17,957 nt of DNA from an uncultured Fidelibacterota bacterium (GCA_913043185.1 CAJWMI010000032.1:1-17957); one strand, 5' to 3'; counted from the stretch's first letter, positions 1 to 7,798 are shown. Program-made: numbers and translations. Notes: generated by a model from the letters alone, not told the origin.

Positions 1-33
1 TTTTTAAATAATTGTTCATAGTTACCCTTATAT

Positions 34-49
34 AGCAAAGGCCGTGCCA
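34..49 (-). promoter_or_regulatory. Sigma-54 (-24/-12) promoter firing left out of the window
   Basis: Read on the minus strand the bases are TGGCACG-GCCT-TTGCT, which matches the sigma-54 consensus TGGCACG-N4-TTGCW at every defined base. The GG of the -24 box is at 48-47 and the GC of the -12 box at 36-35, so transcription should begin near base 23 and run leftward. The target gene lies mostly or wholly outside the window. An ATG at 19-17 (minus) follows an AAGGG at 29-25, but the predicted start site would cut off that ribosome-binding sequence. Either the message is nearly leaderless or the true start codon lies further left. The sigma-54 activator encoded at 3502-4935 is the obvious candidate regulator. 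Confidence 0.8.
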
Positions 50-148
50 AAGATGCTAATATTAAACAATTTATTTATTTTATAGAGGAGAAATAATTTT
101 AAGATAGTTTATAATGAGTGACCAGGGCAGAAGCCTATAGAGAAGATT

Positions 149-165
149 GTTTACAAATTGTAAAC
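149..165. promoter_or_regulatory. 17-bp palindrome, candidate upstream activator site
   Basis: Two perfect 8-base inverted arms, GTTTACAA and TTGTAAAC, flank one central A. A second, shorter palindrome, TTGTTACAA, follows at 168-176. The site lies about 110-130 bp upstream of the sigma-54 promoter at 34-49, the usual distance for an enhancer bound by a Fis-type helix-turn-helix dimer. The symmetry and position are seen directly. Binding by the NtrC-like protein encoded at 3502-4935 is inference; another repressor or activator could use the site. Confidence 0.5.
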
Positions 166-211
166 TTTTGTTACAAGTAAATAGTGTATTATTTTGATAT
201 AAATGAGGTGT

Positions 212-256
212 TAGGTGAAAAAATAAAGCCCCAAAAAATTCGGGGCTTTATCACGT
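212..256 (-). terminator. Rho-independent terminator of the prepilin gene
   Basis: A perfect 10-bp inverted repeat (223-232 with 242-251, ATAAAGCCCC / GGGGCTTTAT) has a 9-base loop and is followed, on the minus strand, by a T-rich run. It begins about 35 bases after the stop codon of the gene at 287-955, so it closes that transcript and isolates it from the sigma-54 unit further left. Nothing convincing as a coding region was seen in bases 1-286. Confidence 0.9.
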
Positions 257-286
257 GTTTAGCAACTAGAAGGAGATAAAGTTTTT

Positions 287-955
287 TTACGGCTGATACT
301 TTTTAAATAGTTTTGACGGATCCTCATTGTCCGCAACATATAAAATAGGTGAGCAGTCATTGCAGTCCACCTTGACATAGGTTCCATCTCCGTCAGGGTC
401 AACATAGTCTACACCACCAGGGAGGACAATATATATATAGTGTCCATCCTGATAAGGGCTCTTGATAGAGTTATTAGCAAATTCAGCCAAAAATTCAGTG
501 TGGCCTACAGTTGAACCATCATCATTAATTACAGTGCTTCCGTCTGATATTCCGGCGCTGGCATCCTCGGTACCAAATATAGATCTCCAGTTAGCACCTT
601 CAGCATTATCGTAACCACTGAAAGAAGTTGCAGGAGGTGCGTCTTCACCTATAACCGCTAGCAGCTGAACCTCACTGGCGTATCCACCTATTTGAACATC
701 ATACTTTTCTTGTCCGGGGAATCTGCCTCGTCCCTCGGAGGTAACCTTGCCGTTAAAAAAGTTTGACGATGCAATCACAATTTTATCGATCTCGGAAAGG
801 GTTTTCTTTTCCTTAGCGCCCTCACCAATTCCTGAGAACCTGGGTGCGGCTGTTGTCGCAAGTGTTGCCATCATCGCTGTGGTCACAGCAAACTCAGCGA
901 GAGAGTTTCCGCTGATGCTTTTAATTTTTCTTTTTATGTTTTTTATATTAATCAT
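287..955 (-). CDS. Type IV prepilin-like protein (atypical class III signal)
   Basis: This 222-residue protein has a 16-residue basic leader ending in Gly16. The mature N-terminus would be Asn1-Ser2-Leu3-Ala4-Glu5-Phe6, followed by a hydrophobic stretch reaching a Pro at mature position 22. Gly at -1, Glu at +5 and Pro at +22 are the hallmark positions of type IV pilins and pseudopilins. PilD, encoded at 6592-7410, is the expected processing enzyme. The helix is unusual: it is Ala/Thr/Met-rich rather than the common FTLIE-type helix of Val, Ile and Leu. Near the C-terminus is an Asp/Gly-rich loop (DPDGDG, residues 186-191) that could bind calcium, then a close Cys pair (198 and 201). The globular head is not recognisable. 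An AGGA ribosome-binding site lies 9 bases before the ATG. It could be a major or minor pilin, or a pseudopilin. Confidence 0.72.
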   Translation of the reverse strand: MINIKNIKRKIKSISGNSLAEFAVTTAMMATLATTAAPRFSGIGEGAKEKKTLSEIDKIVIASSNFFNGKVTSEGRGRFPGQEKYDVQIGGYASEVQLLAVIGEDAPPATSFSGYDNAEGANWRSIFGTEDASAGISDGSTVINDDGSTVGHTEFLAEFANNSIKSPYQDGHYIYIVLPGGVDYVDPDGDGTYVKVDCNDCSPILYVADNEDPSKLFKKYQP

Positions 956-1125
956 GTTATTTTTTCCTAACAGTTAATTCTTTCACGTGCTTTATTTATA
1001 ACAATATCTATGCCAGAGAGGGTATGTTTACATTAAAAATAATTTTTCTTCTCTCAAAATAATTTTTTGTTAGTAATTTGCTAATCAAAACTATATCATA
1101 TTGAAACAGCAATCTATTACATTTT

Positions 1126-1140
1126 GTATCACTATGATAC
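1126..1140. repeat. 15-bp inverted repeat between mrr-like and prepilin genes
   Basis: The sequence GTATCACTATGATAC has perfect 6-base arms and a 3-base spacer. It lies about 170 bp upstream of the prepilin start and 17 bp beyond the stop codon of the restriction gene. The stem is AT-rich with no following T run, so it looks more like an operator than an intrinsic terminator. The rest of 956-1156 is AT-rich. I found no sigma-54 match there and no clear -35/-10 pair for the prepilin gene. Confidence 0.3.
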
Positions 1141-1156
1141 AATTAAATATATTTAT

Positions 1157-2167
1157 TTAGTCCAGATCAGATGCAATGGTCCAAAAAGATTTCAGAGGAA
1201 TTTCACCCTTAATATAGTTATCAAGCTCTTCATAGTGAGTTAAAACCTGGTCTATTAGGTCATTCTGGTTCCACAGGCGAACCCTAAAAAATTCGTTCGA
1301 CCTTTCCTGCTCAACATTGCTCTTAAACCCGCCCCATGATACCAAAAGGCCGTAGTTCGCTCCGACATCGTTCATGGTGCCTAAGAATTTGTCCAGGGTC
1401 GCAACCGGAATATCGTCCGCCTTAACCTGAATGCATATTCTTGCATCATCATCAAATCCCATTCCTCCTCTAGCGGCAAGAATATCCAAGTCTGAACCGG
1501 CCTCGTCTGAAGATCCCATGTGGGTAGTATATCCTTTTGCTTCCATTAGTGCTTTTACAAGTTTGGCCAGTCTGTGCCCCTTAAACTTAGTACGTATAAG
1601 CTGCGCAATCTGGTCCCTTGATATTTCCTGTAGAAGAGCTATCAGCTCGTTCATTTGCTCATAGCTGGTTTCATCATCCTTTGTCTGGGCCCAGTCGTTA
1701 TCGGCCATGGTGTGAAAAACTTTTTCAACACTGTCTGCATTAAAAACATCTTTAAAACCTCCAAGCTGATAGAGGATATCTGTAGGGAAATACCCACGGG
1801 GAATATCTTTTTCAATCCACTTTATATCTCTTGAATGATAGTAGGGGTCTGAGTTATTTTTTTCATAATTGTATCCCCCGGTTATTTCACCAACGTGAAG
1901 AACTGGACTTAATTTACTGGGCAAGACGATCCAATCTTTTTGTTGTATATCATGTGCAAAGCTCCAGATCTGATCGGACCAACTAGCTAGTTTTGAAGAT
2001 GGGAGAGTTGGGTAGAAATCATCTAAAACAGTTCTCAGCTCGGGCTGCTCTGATATTTTATTTAGGTCAGTCTTAAAACCGTCTCTGGTAAGATAGACCT
2101 TGCTCTCATGTATGAAGCGGTTTTCATACTCTCCAAATTTTCCGCCTCTTATTACCCAGATTGACAT
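1157..2167 (-). CDS. Mrr-type restriction endonuclease (orphan, probably type IV)
   Basis: This is a 336-residue protein. The C-terminal half (about residues 195-310) is an Mrr-like PD-(D/E)xK nuclease: it shows the GSDLDILA segment with the metal-binding acidic residues and, after a short loop, the QVK motif carrying the catalytic Lys. The N-terminal part (about 1-130: WVIRGGK at the start, DWIVLP, then VGEITGGYNY) resembles the PUA/EVE-like region found ahead of Mrr nucleases, thought to sense DNA or modified bases. No methyltransferase or specificity gene is nearby, so it is best read as a modification-dependent type IV enzyme. The start is well fixed by AAAGGA seven bases before the ATG. 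A roughly 100-bp gap after pilC suggests its own promoter. It interrupts an otherwise pilus-related block and may have been acquired. The target specificity cannot be read. Confidence 0.72.
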   Translation of the reverse strand: MSIWVIRGGKFGEYENRFIHESKVYLTRDGFKTDLNKISEQPELRTVLDDFYPTLPSSKLASWSDQIWSFAHDIQQKDWIVLPSKLSPVLHVGEITGGYNYEKNNSDPYYHSRDIKWIEKDIPRGYFPTDILYQLGGFKDVFNADSVEKVFHTMADNDWAQTKDDETSYEQMNELIALLQEISRDQIAQLIRTKFKGHRLAKLVKALMEAKGYTTHMGSSDEAGSDLDILAARGGMGFDDDARICIQVKADDIPVATLDKFLGTMNDVGANYGLLVSWGGFKSNVEQERSNEFFRVRLWNQNDLIDQVLTHYEELDNYIKGEIPLKSFWTIASDLD

Positions 2168-2270
2168 ACATATATCCTTTTAATAGTTATTTATTTCAAT
2201 GAAAAACTAATTTAACACAAATCTCATTCAGTTCTGCGATAATAAATTTACAAAATTTTATAGTTCAATA

Positions 2271-3524
2271 TTAGTTATTGGCCAGTGACTCATACATGTC
2301 CCATATTGGTAAAAATATAGACAACGCTAAAACAAGAATCATGCCGCCCATAATCACGGTAATGATAGGCTCAAGCGTTGACGTAAGAGTACGCACCCGG
2401 GTTTTGGTTTCATTGTCAACCATGACAGCGATTTCTGCAAGCATATCATCTAAAGAGGCTGCATCTTCACCCACCTGAATCATTTTTATCATTTGTGCTT
2501 CAAAAATATCTGAGCCGTATTTGTCAAGTGATTCTGCGATCTTATGGCCTAGTCCGACATCTGACTTGGTGTTAGAAAGTTTATGGCGGACATAGCTATT
2601 GCCTGTGCTTCTTGAGGAAATAGTTAGAGACTCTAGTATGGGCACACCTGTCCGGTTCAGTGTCTCTAGAACATGGCAAAACCTTGAGATAGCCATGTTC
2701 TTAAATATTTTCCCAAATACAGGAGCCTTTATTTTAAATCTGTCCCACATTACGGCACCTTTTTTAGTTCGCTTGAGTTGAAAAAAGGCTGCGATAAATA
2801 AGAGAAACCCGGCTATTAGAAATCCAGAATAATTTTGTAGAAAGCTGTCTATACCAAGAAGAATTCTTGTCGGAAGCGGTAGCTCGATGCCGGTTTGATT
2901 GAACAAGACTGAAAACCTTGGTAAAATAAAGGCGACCGCATAAAAACCAACGCTAATGGTGATACCGATTACTATCATGGGATATCGTATTGCCTGTTTT
3001 ATTCCATTTCTGAGCTGAAGATCGTAGCTGATAAAATCAGCAAGCTTAAACAAGACTGTTTCTAAAACGCCTGAGCTTTCTCCTGCCCTGATAATGTTGA
3101 TGTACATTGTGTCAAATACTTTTGGATGTTTTTCAAGTGCACCAGAAAGAGTAGAGCCAGCAGAAATATCTTCAATAATTTTTTCTACGGTTTTATTTAA
3201 TAATGGGTTAATAGTTTTTGATAGCATGGACTCTAGCGCGTCAATCAGCGGAACGCCCGCTTTTAACATGACAGAGAGCTGTCTCGAGAAATTATATATT
3301 GCGTCTGGGGGGACATTATCAAACACATTAATATCTAAATTTTCAAAAACAGATACTTTTTTTATTGTAATTGAGATCGGGTCAAGGCCCATCTTCTTAA
3401 GCTGTTCTTGGACGACTCTCTCTTCAAGAGCTTTTATCTCACCCTTGACAACACCAGACTTTTGATCTCTGGCAATGTAGGAAAATATTTCTACCGTGTT
3501 ACTAGTCTTTGCCCCGGAGGCCAT
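2271..3524 (-). CDS. pilC: Type IV pilus inner-membrane platform protein PilC/GspF
   Basis: This 417-residue protein is close to the usual family length. It is the polytopic platform that anchors the assembly ATPase and passes pilins into the growing fibre. Two T2SSF repeats are visible (about residues 78-200 and 280-402), each with the helix-rich cytoplasmic pattern (FSRQLSVMLKAGVPL and FCHVLETLNRTGVPI) characteristic of PilC/GspF. Predicted membrane segments are near 182-202, 233-250 and 384-405. The gene starts inside the end of the upstream regulator gene (23-bp overlap), implying translational coupling in the pilD-pilB-regulator-pilC unit. PilC versus GspF cannot be settled from the protein alone; the neighbouring dedicated regulator and the absence of a gspG-like major pseudopilin favour a pilus. 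Confidence 0.9.
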   Translation of the reverse strand: MASGAKTSNTVEIFSYIARDQKSGVVKGEIKALEERVVQEQLKKMGLDPISITIKKVSVFENLDINVFDNVPPDAIYNFSRQLSVMLKAGVPLIDALESMLSKTINPLLNKTVEKIIEDISAGSTLSGALEKHPKVFDTMYINIIRAGESSGVLETVLFKLADFISYDLQLRNGIKQAIRYPMIVIGITISVGFYAVAFILPRFSVLFNQTGIELPLPTRILLGIDSFLQNYSGFLIAGFLLFIAAFFQLKRTKKGAVMWDRFKIKAPVFGKIFKNMAISRFCHVLETLNRTGVPILESLTISSRSTGNSYVRHKLSNTKSDVGLGHKIAESLDKYGSDIFEAQMIKMIQVGEDAASLDDMLAEIAVMVDNETKTRVRTLTSTLEPIITVIMGGMILVLALSIFLPIWDMYESLANN

Positions 3525-4935
3525 ACTGTTCCAACTTTCTATAAAGTGTCATGCGACTAATGCCAAGCTCTTCGGCGGTTGTCGTCATGTTCCACTTGTT
3601 TCTTTCGACACTTGATTTTATTGCTTCCATCTCGATCTCTTTCAGTGTCGCAATTTTTGTTGTTATTGGGATCTCTTGAGGTTGTGTTTCTGTTGCTGTC
3701 TCATTAGTAGTATTTTCCTGAACTGTTTCTTTTTCTGCAGTTTTTGTGTCCGAGTCAATGGTCGTCTGTTTTTCATCTAACACCGAGCCGAGATCTTCTT
3801 CAGTTAGGTATTTATTATTACATATAAGAAGGGCTCTTTCCAGCGTATTTTCAAGCTCTCTTACATTGCCAGGCCAAGAGTAATCGATCAAACGGTCAAT
3901 CGCTTTTGGGCCAATATAGGATACGCTTAGATTATGTTTTTTCTTTAGTGCTTTAAAAATAGCATAGGTAAGAAGAGGAATATCCATTTTCCTCTCTCGA
4001 AGAGGTGGCAGTGTAACCGGGAACACGTTAATACGGTGGAATAAATCTTCTCTGAATTTTCCCTCTTTTATTTTTTCATTTAGGTCCTGGTTGGTGGCTG
4101 AAATTACTCGCACGTCTACAGTATGTGTTTCTGCTCCACCGACTCTTTCAATTTCACCGCTTTCTAGGACTCTTAATATTTTTGCTTGAAGGGAGGAGCT
4201 CATGTCTCCGATTTCATCTAGGAATATTGTTCCTCCATTTGCAATTAGAAATTTTCCATCTTTTCTCTCATCTGCTCCGGTAAAAGAACCTTTCTCATGT
4301 CCAAAAAGCTCGCTCTCTAAAAGCTCGGACGGAATGGCGGGACAGTTAACGGATATGAGCGGTTTTTTATTTCGCTTACTGGTGTCATGCATAAACTTCG
4401 CTGTCAGATTTTTTCCGGTGCCACTTTCACCATATAGGATTGTTATAACATCCTTTTCCTGTATCTGAAGAAGCAGTGTGTAAATTTTTTGCATCGAGTC
4501 TGAGACACCAAGGATAGTACCTAGACCATGTGAATTAATTTGGATTCTCTGGTCTTTGCTTAGGCCTCTGCTAAAGCCGATAAATGTGCTGCAATTGTCT
4601 AAAAGTTCATTAAAATGTTCTACTGAAGATGCTTTTGGCTCAAACCATCCGGATAGACCATTTTCAAAGTCTGCAAGGATTTCTTGTCGACGCTTATCAG
4701 TCCTGACGATTGCGATAATCGGGGTTTTACTATAGTGCTCTAGCTGCCTAATCAGGTTACTAGGATCCATAAGAGGTAGCTGGTCTTCAATAAGAACCGC
4801 ACCATACTTGTTTGCACTATCTGATAGCGCATTCATCGCGATCATACCATTCTGGACAGCATCGATTTTTTTATCAGAGTTTGTCAGAATCTGTTTTATA
4901 TCATATGAGTCGCCAACGTAAAGAACAGTATCCAT
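3502..4935 (-). CDS. Sigma-54-dependent NtrC-family regulator with degenerate receiver
   Basis: This is a 477-residue enhancer-binding protein. Residues 1-120 form a receiver-like domain, 135-370 an AAA+ sigma-54 activation domain, 390-428 a Thr/Glu-rich linker, and 430-477 a Fis-type helix-turn-helix. The AAA+ core looks functional: Walker A GESGTGK (169-175), sigma-54 contact loop GSFTGA (216-221, a Ser variant of GAFTGA), and Walker B IFLDE (237-241). In the receiver, the residue four before the conserved Pro54, normally the phosphorylated Asp, is Glu50, with Asp51 beside it. The acidic pair is reduced to Gly8-Asp9. By analogy with PilR it probably drives sigma-54 transcription of pilin genes; the promoter at 34-49 is a likely target. 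The gene starts one base after the pilB stop. No partner histidine kinase is in the window. Confidence 0.87.
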   Translation of the reverse strand: MDTVLYVGDSYDIKQILTNSDKKIDAVQNGMIAMNALSDSANKYGAVLIEDQLPLMDPSNLIRQLEHYSKTPIIAIVRTDKRRQEILADFENGLSGWFEPKASSVEHFNELLDNCSTFIGFSRGLSKDQRIQINSHGLGTILGVSDSMQKIYTLLLQIQEKDVITILYGESGTGKNLTAKFMHDTSKRNKKPLISVNCPAIPSELLESELFGHEKGSFTGADERKDGKFLIANGGTIFLDEIGDMSSSLQAKILRVLESGEIERVGGAETHTVDVRVISATNQDLNEKIKEGKFREDLFHRINVFPVTLPPLRERKMDIPLLTYAIFKALKKKHNLSVSYIGPKAIDRLIDYSWPGNVRELENTLERALLICNNKYLTEEDLGSVLDEKQTTIDSDTKTAEKETVQENTTNETATETQPQEIPITTKIATLKEIEMEAIKSSVERNKWNMTTTAEELGISRMTLYRKLEQYGLRGKD

Positions 4936-4936
4936 C

Positions 4937-6592
4937 TTAGACTCTTTCTGTTCCCAGTGTCTCTAATATTTCCTGGAGGGATGTGTCCCCTCGTTGTGCC
5001 TTTATGAGTCCATCATGTATTAATGAAAACATACCCGACTTGATTGCCTGCTCGCGGATAACATGACCGGGTTGTTGGTCCATTACAAGGTCTGCTATAT
5101 CATTGTTCATCCGTATTAGCTCAAACAGCCCGACTCGGCCCTGATAGCCAGTATTTCTGCATGATAGACATCCTACTGCGCGGTAGAATTCCATGGAATC
5201 ATCTACCTCTAAACCAAATCTTGTAAGCTCTTCGGGCTCAACCATATGTTTTTCACGACATTCTTTGCACAGTTTTCTTACTAGTCTTTGTGCCAGGATT
5301 CCTTTTACGGTTGAGGTAATAAGAAAAGGCTCCATGCCCCAGTTCAATAGTCTTGTAAATCCAGCGGCAGAGTCATTAGTGTGTATGGTGCTGAAAACAA
5401 GGTGTCCAGTAAGGGCGGCCCTAATCGCCAGCTCTACTGTTTCCTCATCTCGCACCTCTCCGACCATGATGATATCAGGATCTTGTCGTAGAATAGCTCG
5501 CAGTGCAGATGCAAACGTAACTCCAGATCTTCTGTTGACCTGTGCCTGGTTTATATTATCCAGATCAAATTCAATCGGATCCTCTATCGTAACAATATTA
5601 ACATCGGGCTTGTCCATCTTGCTTAATGTAGAATAAAGGGTCGTTGTTTTACCACTACCTGTTGGCCCTGATACCAGTATGATACCTTCTCCGCCAACTA
5701 GCATATCATCGAACTGTTTTAGTATATTTTTTTCAAATCCGAGTCCATCAAGATCATGCATTGCGTCTGATATATTTAGAAGCCTTAGTACAGATTTTTC
5801 GCCATATAGTGTGGGATAGGTTGAAACACGTAGGTCAAGGCGATCGTCGTCCATATCAAACAAGATTCTACCATCCTGGGGCCTTCTTGATTCGGCTATA
5901 TCCATGTTGCCCATAATCTTTATTCTTGATGTAAGAGGTGTGGCAATAGAAACCGGCAGGGTTTGAAAGTCAACCAGCTTTCCATCGATCCTAAATCTAA
6001 CTCTTATGTCGCTCTCTCTTGTCTCTATGTGTACGTCACTTGCTCGATATCTGGCACTGTTTTCGATGATATTATCCACCAGCTGAACGATTCTTGTATC
6101 GTCGATATCGTCAATGCTAATGTTTTCATCATCAAAACCTGTAAGGGTTGACATTCCGTAGTATATATCGATCGCTGACTGGAGCTCATTGGCTGTGACT
6201 ATCAATGGCTCTGCTTTAAGGCCAGATGCATTTCGAGCGGCATTAATAGGATCTGAATCAATCGGATCAACAATAGCGACGTTTAAAGTATTATTAAGTT
6301 TAAAAACTGGGAGGACGTTATACTCTCTAACGATTCTTTCTGGGATCATACCTAGTACAGACTTATCAACATCAAAATGTCCGAGTTCTACGGTTGGTAT
6401 ATGCAGCTGTTGACTTAAAAACCGGTTTCGTGTTTTTTCATCAATCAGTCCACTGTTAATCAGCACTTCTCCTATATACCCGCTGTTTGCCTCTTTGGAT
6501 TGTTTTAACAGAGCCTGTTCTAGCTGTTCAGGCTCAAGTATTCCTGCCTCAATAAGCAGCAGGCCTATATTTTTTTTCCGTGTAATAGCCAT
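4937..6592 (-). CDS. pilB: Type IV pilus extension ATPase PilB/GspE
   Basis: Starting at the ATG at 6592 the protein is 551 residues. This start overlaps the pilD stop by one base (TAATG), a coupling signal; an upstream ATG at 6616 would add eight residues inside pilD. The protein is the cytoplasmic hexameric motor that powers pilus extension. Motifs in order: an MshEN/T2SSE-N region (about 8-145) with two helical G..L/V..xxG repeats, Walker A GPTGSGKTT (309-317), Asp box TIEDPIE (335-341), Walker B ending VGEVRDEET (377-385), His box around 396-407, and a zinc tetracysteine (Cys442, 445, 475, 478) typical of PilB/GspE and absent from PilT. No PilT-like retraction ATPase is present in the window. 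PilB is preferred over GspE from context. Confidence 0.92.
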   Translation of the reverse strand: MAITRKKNIGLLLIEAGILEPEQLEQALLKQSKEANSGYIGEVLINSGLIDEKTRNRFLSQQLHIPTVELGHFDVDKSVLGMIPERIVREYNVLPVFKLNNTLNVAIVDPIDSDPINAARNASGLKAEPLIVTANELQSAIDIYYGMSTLTGFDDENISIDDIDDTRIVQLVDNIIENSARYRASDVHIETRESDIRVRFRIDGKLVDFQTLPVSIATPLTSRIKIMGNMDIAESRRPQDGRILFDMDDDRLDLRVSTYPTLYGEKSVLRLLNISDAMHDLDGLGFEKNILKQFDDMLVGGEGIILVSGPTGSGKTTTLYSTLSKMDKPDVNIVTIEDPIEFDLDNINQAQVNRRSGVTFASALRAILRQDPDIIMVGEVRDEETVELAIRAALTGHLVFSTIHTNDSAAGFTRLLNWGMEPFLITSTVKGILAQRLVRKLCKECREKHMVEPEELTRFGLEVDDSMEFYRAVGCLSCRNTGYQGRVGLFELIRMNNDIADLVMDQQPGHVIREQAIKSGMFSLIHDGLIKAQRGDTSLQEILETLGTERV

Positions 6593-7410
6593 TAAAAGAA
6601 ATATTCTCCGGTCCACATATTAGTAAAGTACCAGTTGATAATATGGTTTCCACCGCCAACAGTTTTTGTCAATATAGTTAGCAAGGTTCCTGCTGCGATA
6701 GAGGGTCCAAATGGAATCATGTGGTCTTCGTCTACTTCCTTCGCAAGCAGAAGTATGATGCTCATAAATGCAGCAAAAATAAAACTTAAAAACAAGGCTA
6801 AAAGCGAGAGCTCGGTTCCAAGAAAAGAGCCTAAGACTAGTCCTAGTTTTATATCACCAAAGCCAAGGGCTTCCTTTCGAAAAGCCCAGGTTCCAATGGC
6901 TCCCATGATAAACAATGTTCCTCCAAATGCGAGTATACCGTAGAATCCCTCTAGAATTGATATCGGTAAAAGCCTAAAAACATGGGCGATTATAGAAACG
7001 CCCAAGCCAAAAATGATAAACTCGTTAGGAATAATAAAATGATCGACATCAATAAAAGTAATTGCGATCAATATGTAACACAATAACATGATAACGATAA
7101 ACTCTAAAGAGAGGCCATAGATACTAAGAAGCGTAATCGTCATTAGGCCGCAGATTAACTCAATCAGTGGATATCGGATACTTATCGCTGCCTTACAGTT
7201 CCTACATTTACCTAGAATCAGTATATAGCTGAGCACGGGTATATTATCATACCAGGCGATCTGGGTTCCGCATCCCGTACACTTTGATCTTGGTCTAACG
7301 ATTGATTTATTATGTGGCAGTCTATATATAATAACATTCAAGAAGCTTCCGACAGCAAGACCAATGATAAATGCATACGCCTGTACAAATGGGTAAAGAT
7401 CTTTAATCAT
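6592..7410 (-). CDS. pilD: Prepilin peptidase / N-methyltransferase PilD
   Basis: This 272-residue polytopic membrane protein cleaves class III leaders after Gly and methylates the new N-terminus. An N-terminal cytoplasmic zinc domain carries two CxxC pairs (Cys44/47 and Cys69/72), the form seen in bifunctional peptidase-methyltransferases. The aspartyl protease signatures are in FIDVDHFIIP (Asp121/123) and GFGDIK (Asp186). About seven hydrophobic segments are visible. The start ATG overlaps the last codons of the upstream receiver gene by 8 bases, and the stop overlaps the pilB ATG, so translation is chained through the operon. The prepilin encoded at 287-955 is a plausible substrate. Confidence 0.93.
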   Translation of the reverse strand: MIKDLYPFVQAYAFIIGLAVGSFLNVIIYRLPHNKSIVRPRSKCTGCGTQIAWYDNIPVLSYILILGKCRNCKAAISIRYPLIELICGLMTITLLSIYGLSLEFIVIMLLCYILIAITFIDVDHFIIPNEFIIFGLGVSIIAHVFRLLPISILEGFYGILAFGGTLFIMGAIGTWAFRKEALGFGDIKLGLVLGSFLGTELSLLALFLSFIFAAFMSIILLLAKEVDEDHMIPFGPSIAAGTLLTILTKTVGGGNHIINWYFTNMWTGEYFF

Positions 7411-7798
7411 TTTTTTGCTCCTCTTTGGGTTTCTCTTTTAATAGCCTAATAACATCTTTTAACTGAAAAGGTTTTTCAAGCATACTGTCAGCGCCACTCT
7501 GTTTGAACATTTTATCGATAGTGACTCCGGATGAGCTACTCATAATAATTATTTTCGTTTCTCTATGTCTGTCATCGGATTTTATCAGTTTAGAAAGCTT
7601 ATAGCCGCTTATATAGGGAAGCAGATCATTCGCTATAATAACATTTGGGCCCTCATTTCGTGCTCTAACATAGCCATCATATCCGTCAGGGGCTGTGATG
7701 ACCAGATATCCACTTTCTTTTAGTCCACTAGCAATGTGGTCAATTGACTGTTCATCGCTGTCAACAACAAGTATAGGCTGTGGTAGTGACTCAGACAT
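7403..7798 (-). CDS. Stand-alone receiver-domain protein lacking the phospho-Asp
   Basis: This 131-residue CheY-like protein has no output domain; a charged C-terminal tail (KEKPKEEQKND) follows the receiver. The fold signature is clear: ILVVDSDE at the start, LLPYISG after strand 3, IIIMSS, and LEKPF with the conserved Lys109. However, the position four before Pro61, where the phosphorylated Asp should stand, is Asn57, with Asp58 shifted by one. The acidic pair Asp-Asp is Asp13-Ser14. It may therefore signal without phosphorylation, by protein contacts. It is the first gene of the pilD-pilB-regulator-pilC operon and overlaps pilD, which points to a role in pilus control or localisation. Similar small receivers occur in pilus systems (PilG/PilH), but this one is not clearly either. 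Confidence 0.8.
   Translation of the reverse strand: MSESLPQPILVVDSDEQSIDHIASGLKESGYLVITAPDGYDGYVRARNEGPNVIIANDLLPYISGYKLSKLIKSDDRHRETKIIIMSSSSGVTIDKMFKQSGADSMLEKPFQLKDVIRLLKEKPKEEQKND

Noticed and set aside
747..977. Open frame on the plus strand opposite the prepilin leader, with a hydrophobic C-terminus
   Set aside because: It is the reverse frame of the pilin signal and helix; the minus-strand gene explains the hydrophobicity and has the better ribosome-binding site.
956..1156. Sigma-54 promoter for the prepilin gene
   Set aside because: No GG-N10-GC arrangement with flanking consensus was found on the minus strand upstream of the start.
4268..4290. GSFTGA in place of GAFTGA as a sign of an inactive sigma-54 activator
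   Set aside because: Ser at this position is a tolerated natural variant of the contact loop; Walker A and B are intact.
6593..6616. Upstream ATG at 6616 as the pilB start
   Set aside because: The ATG at 6592 gives the TAATG coupling with pilD and begins right at the conserved N-terminal domain; the extension adds only eight non-conserved residues.
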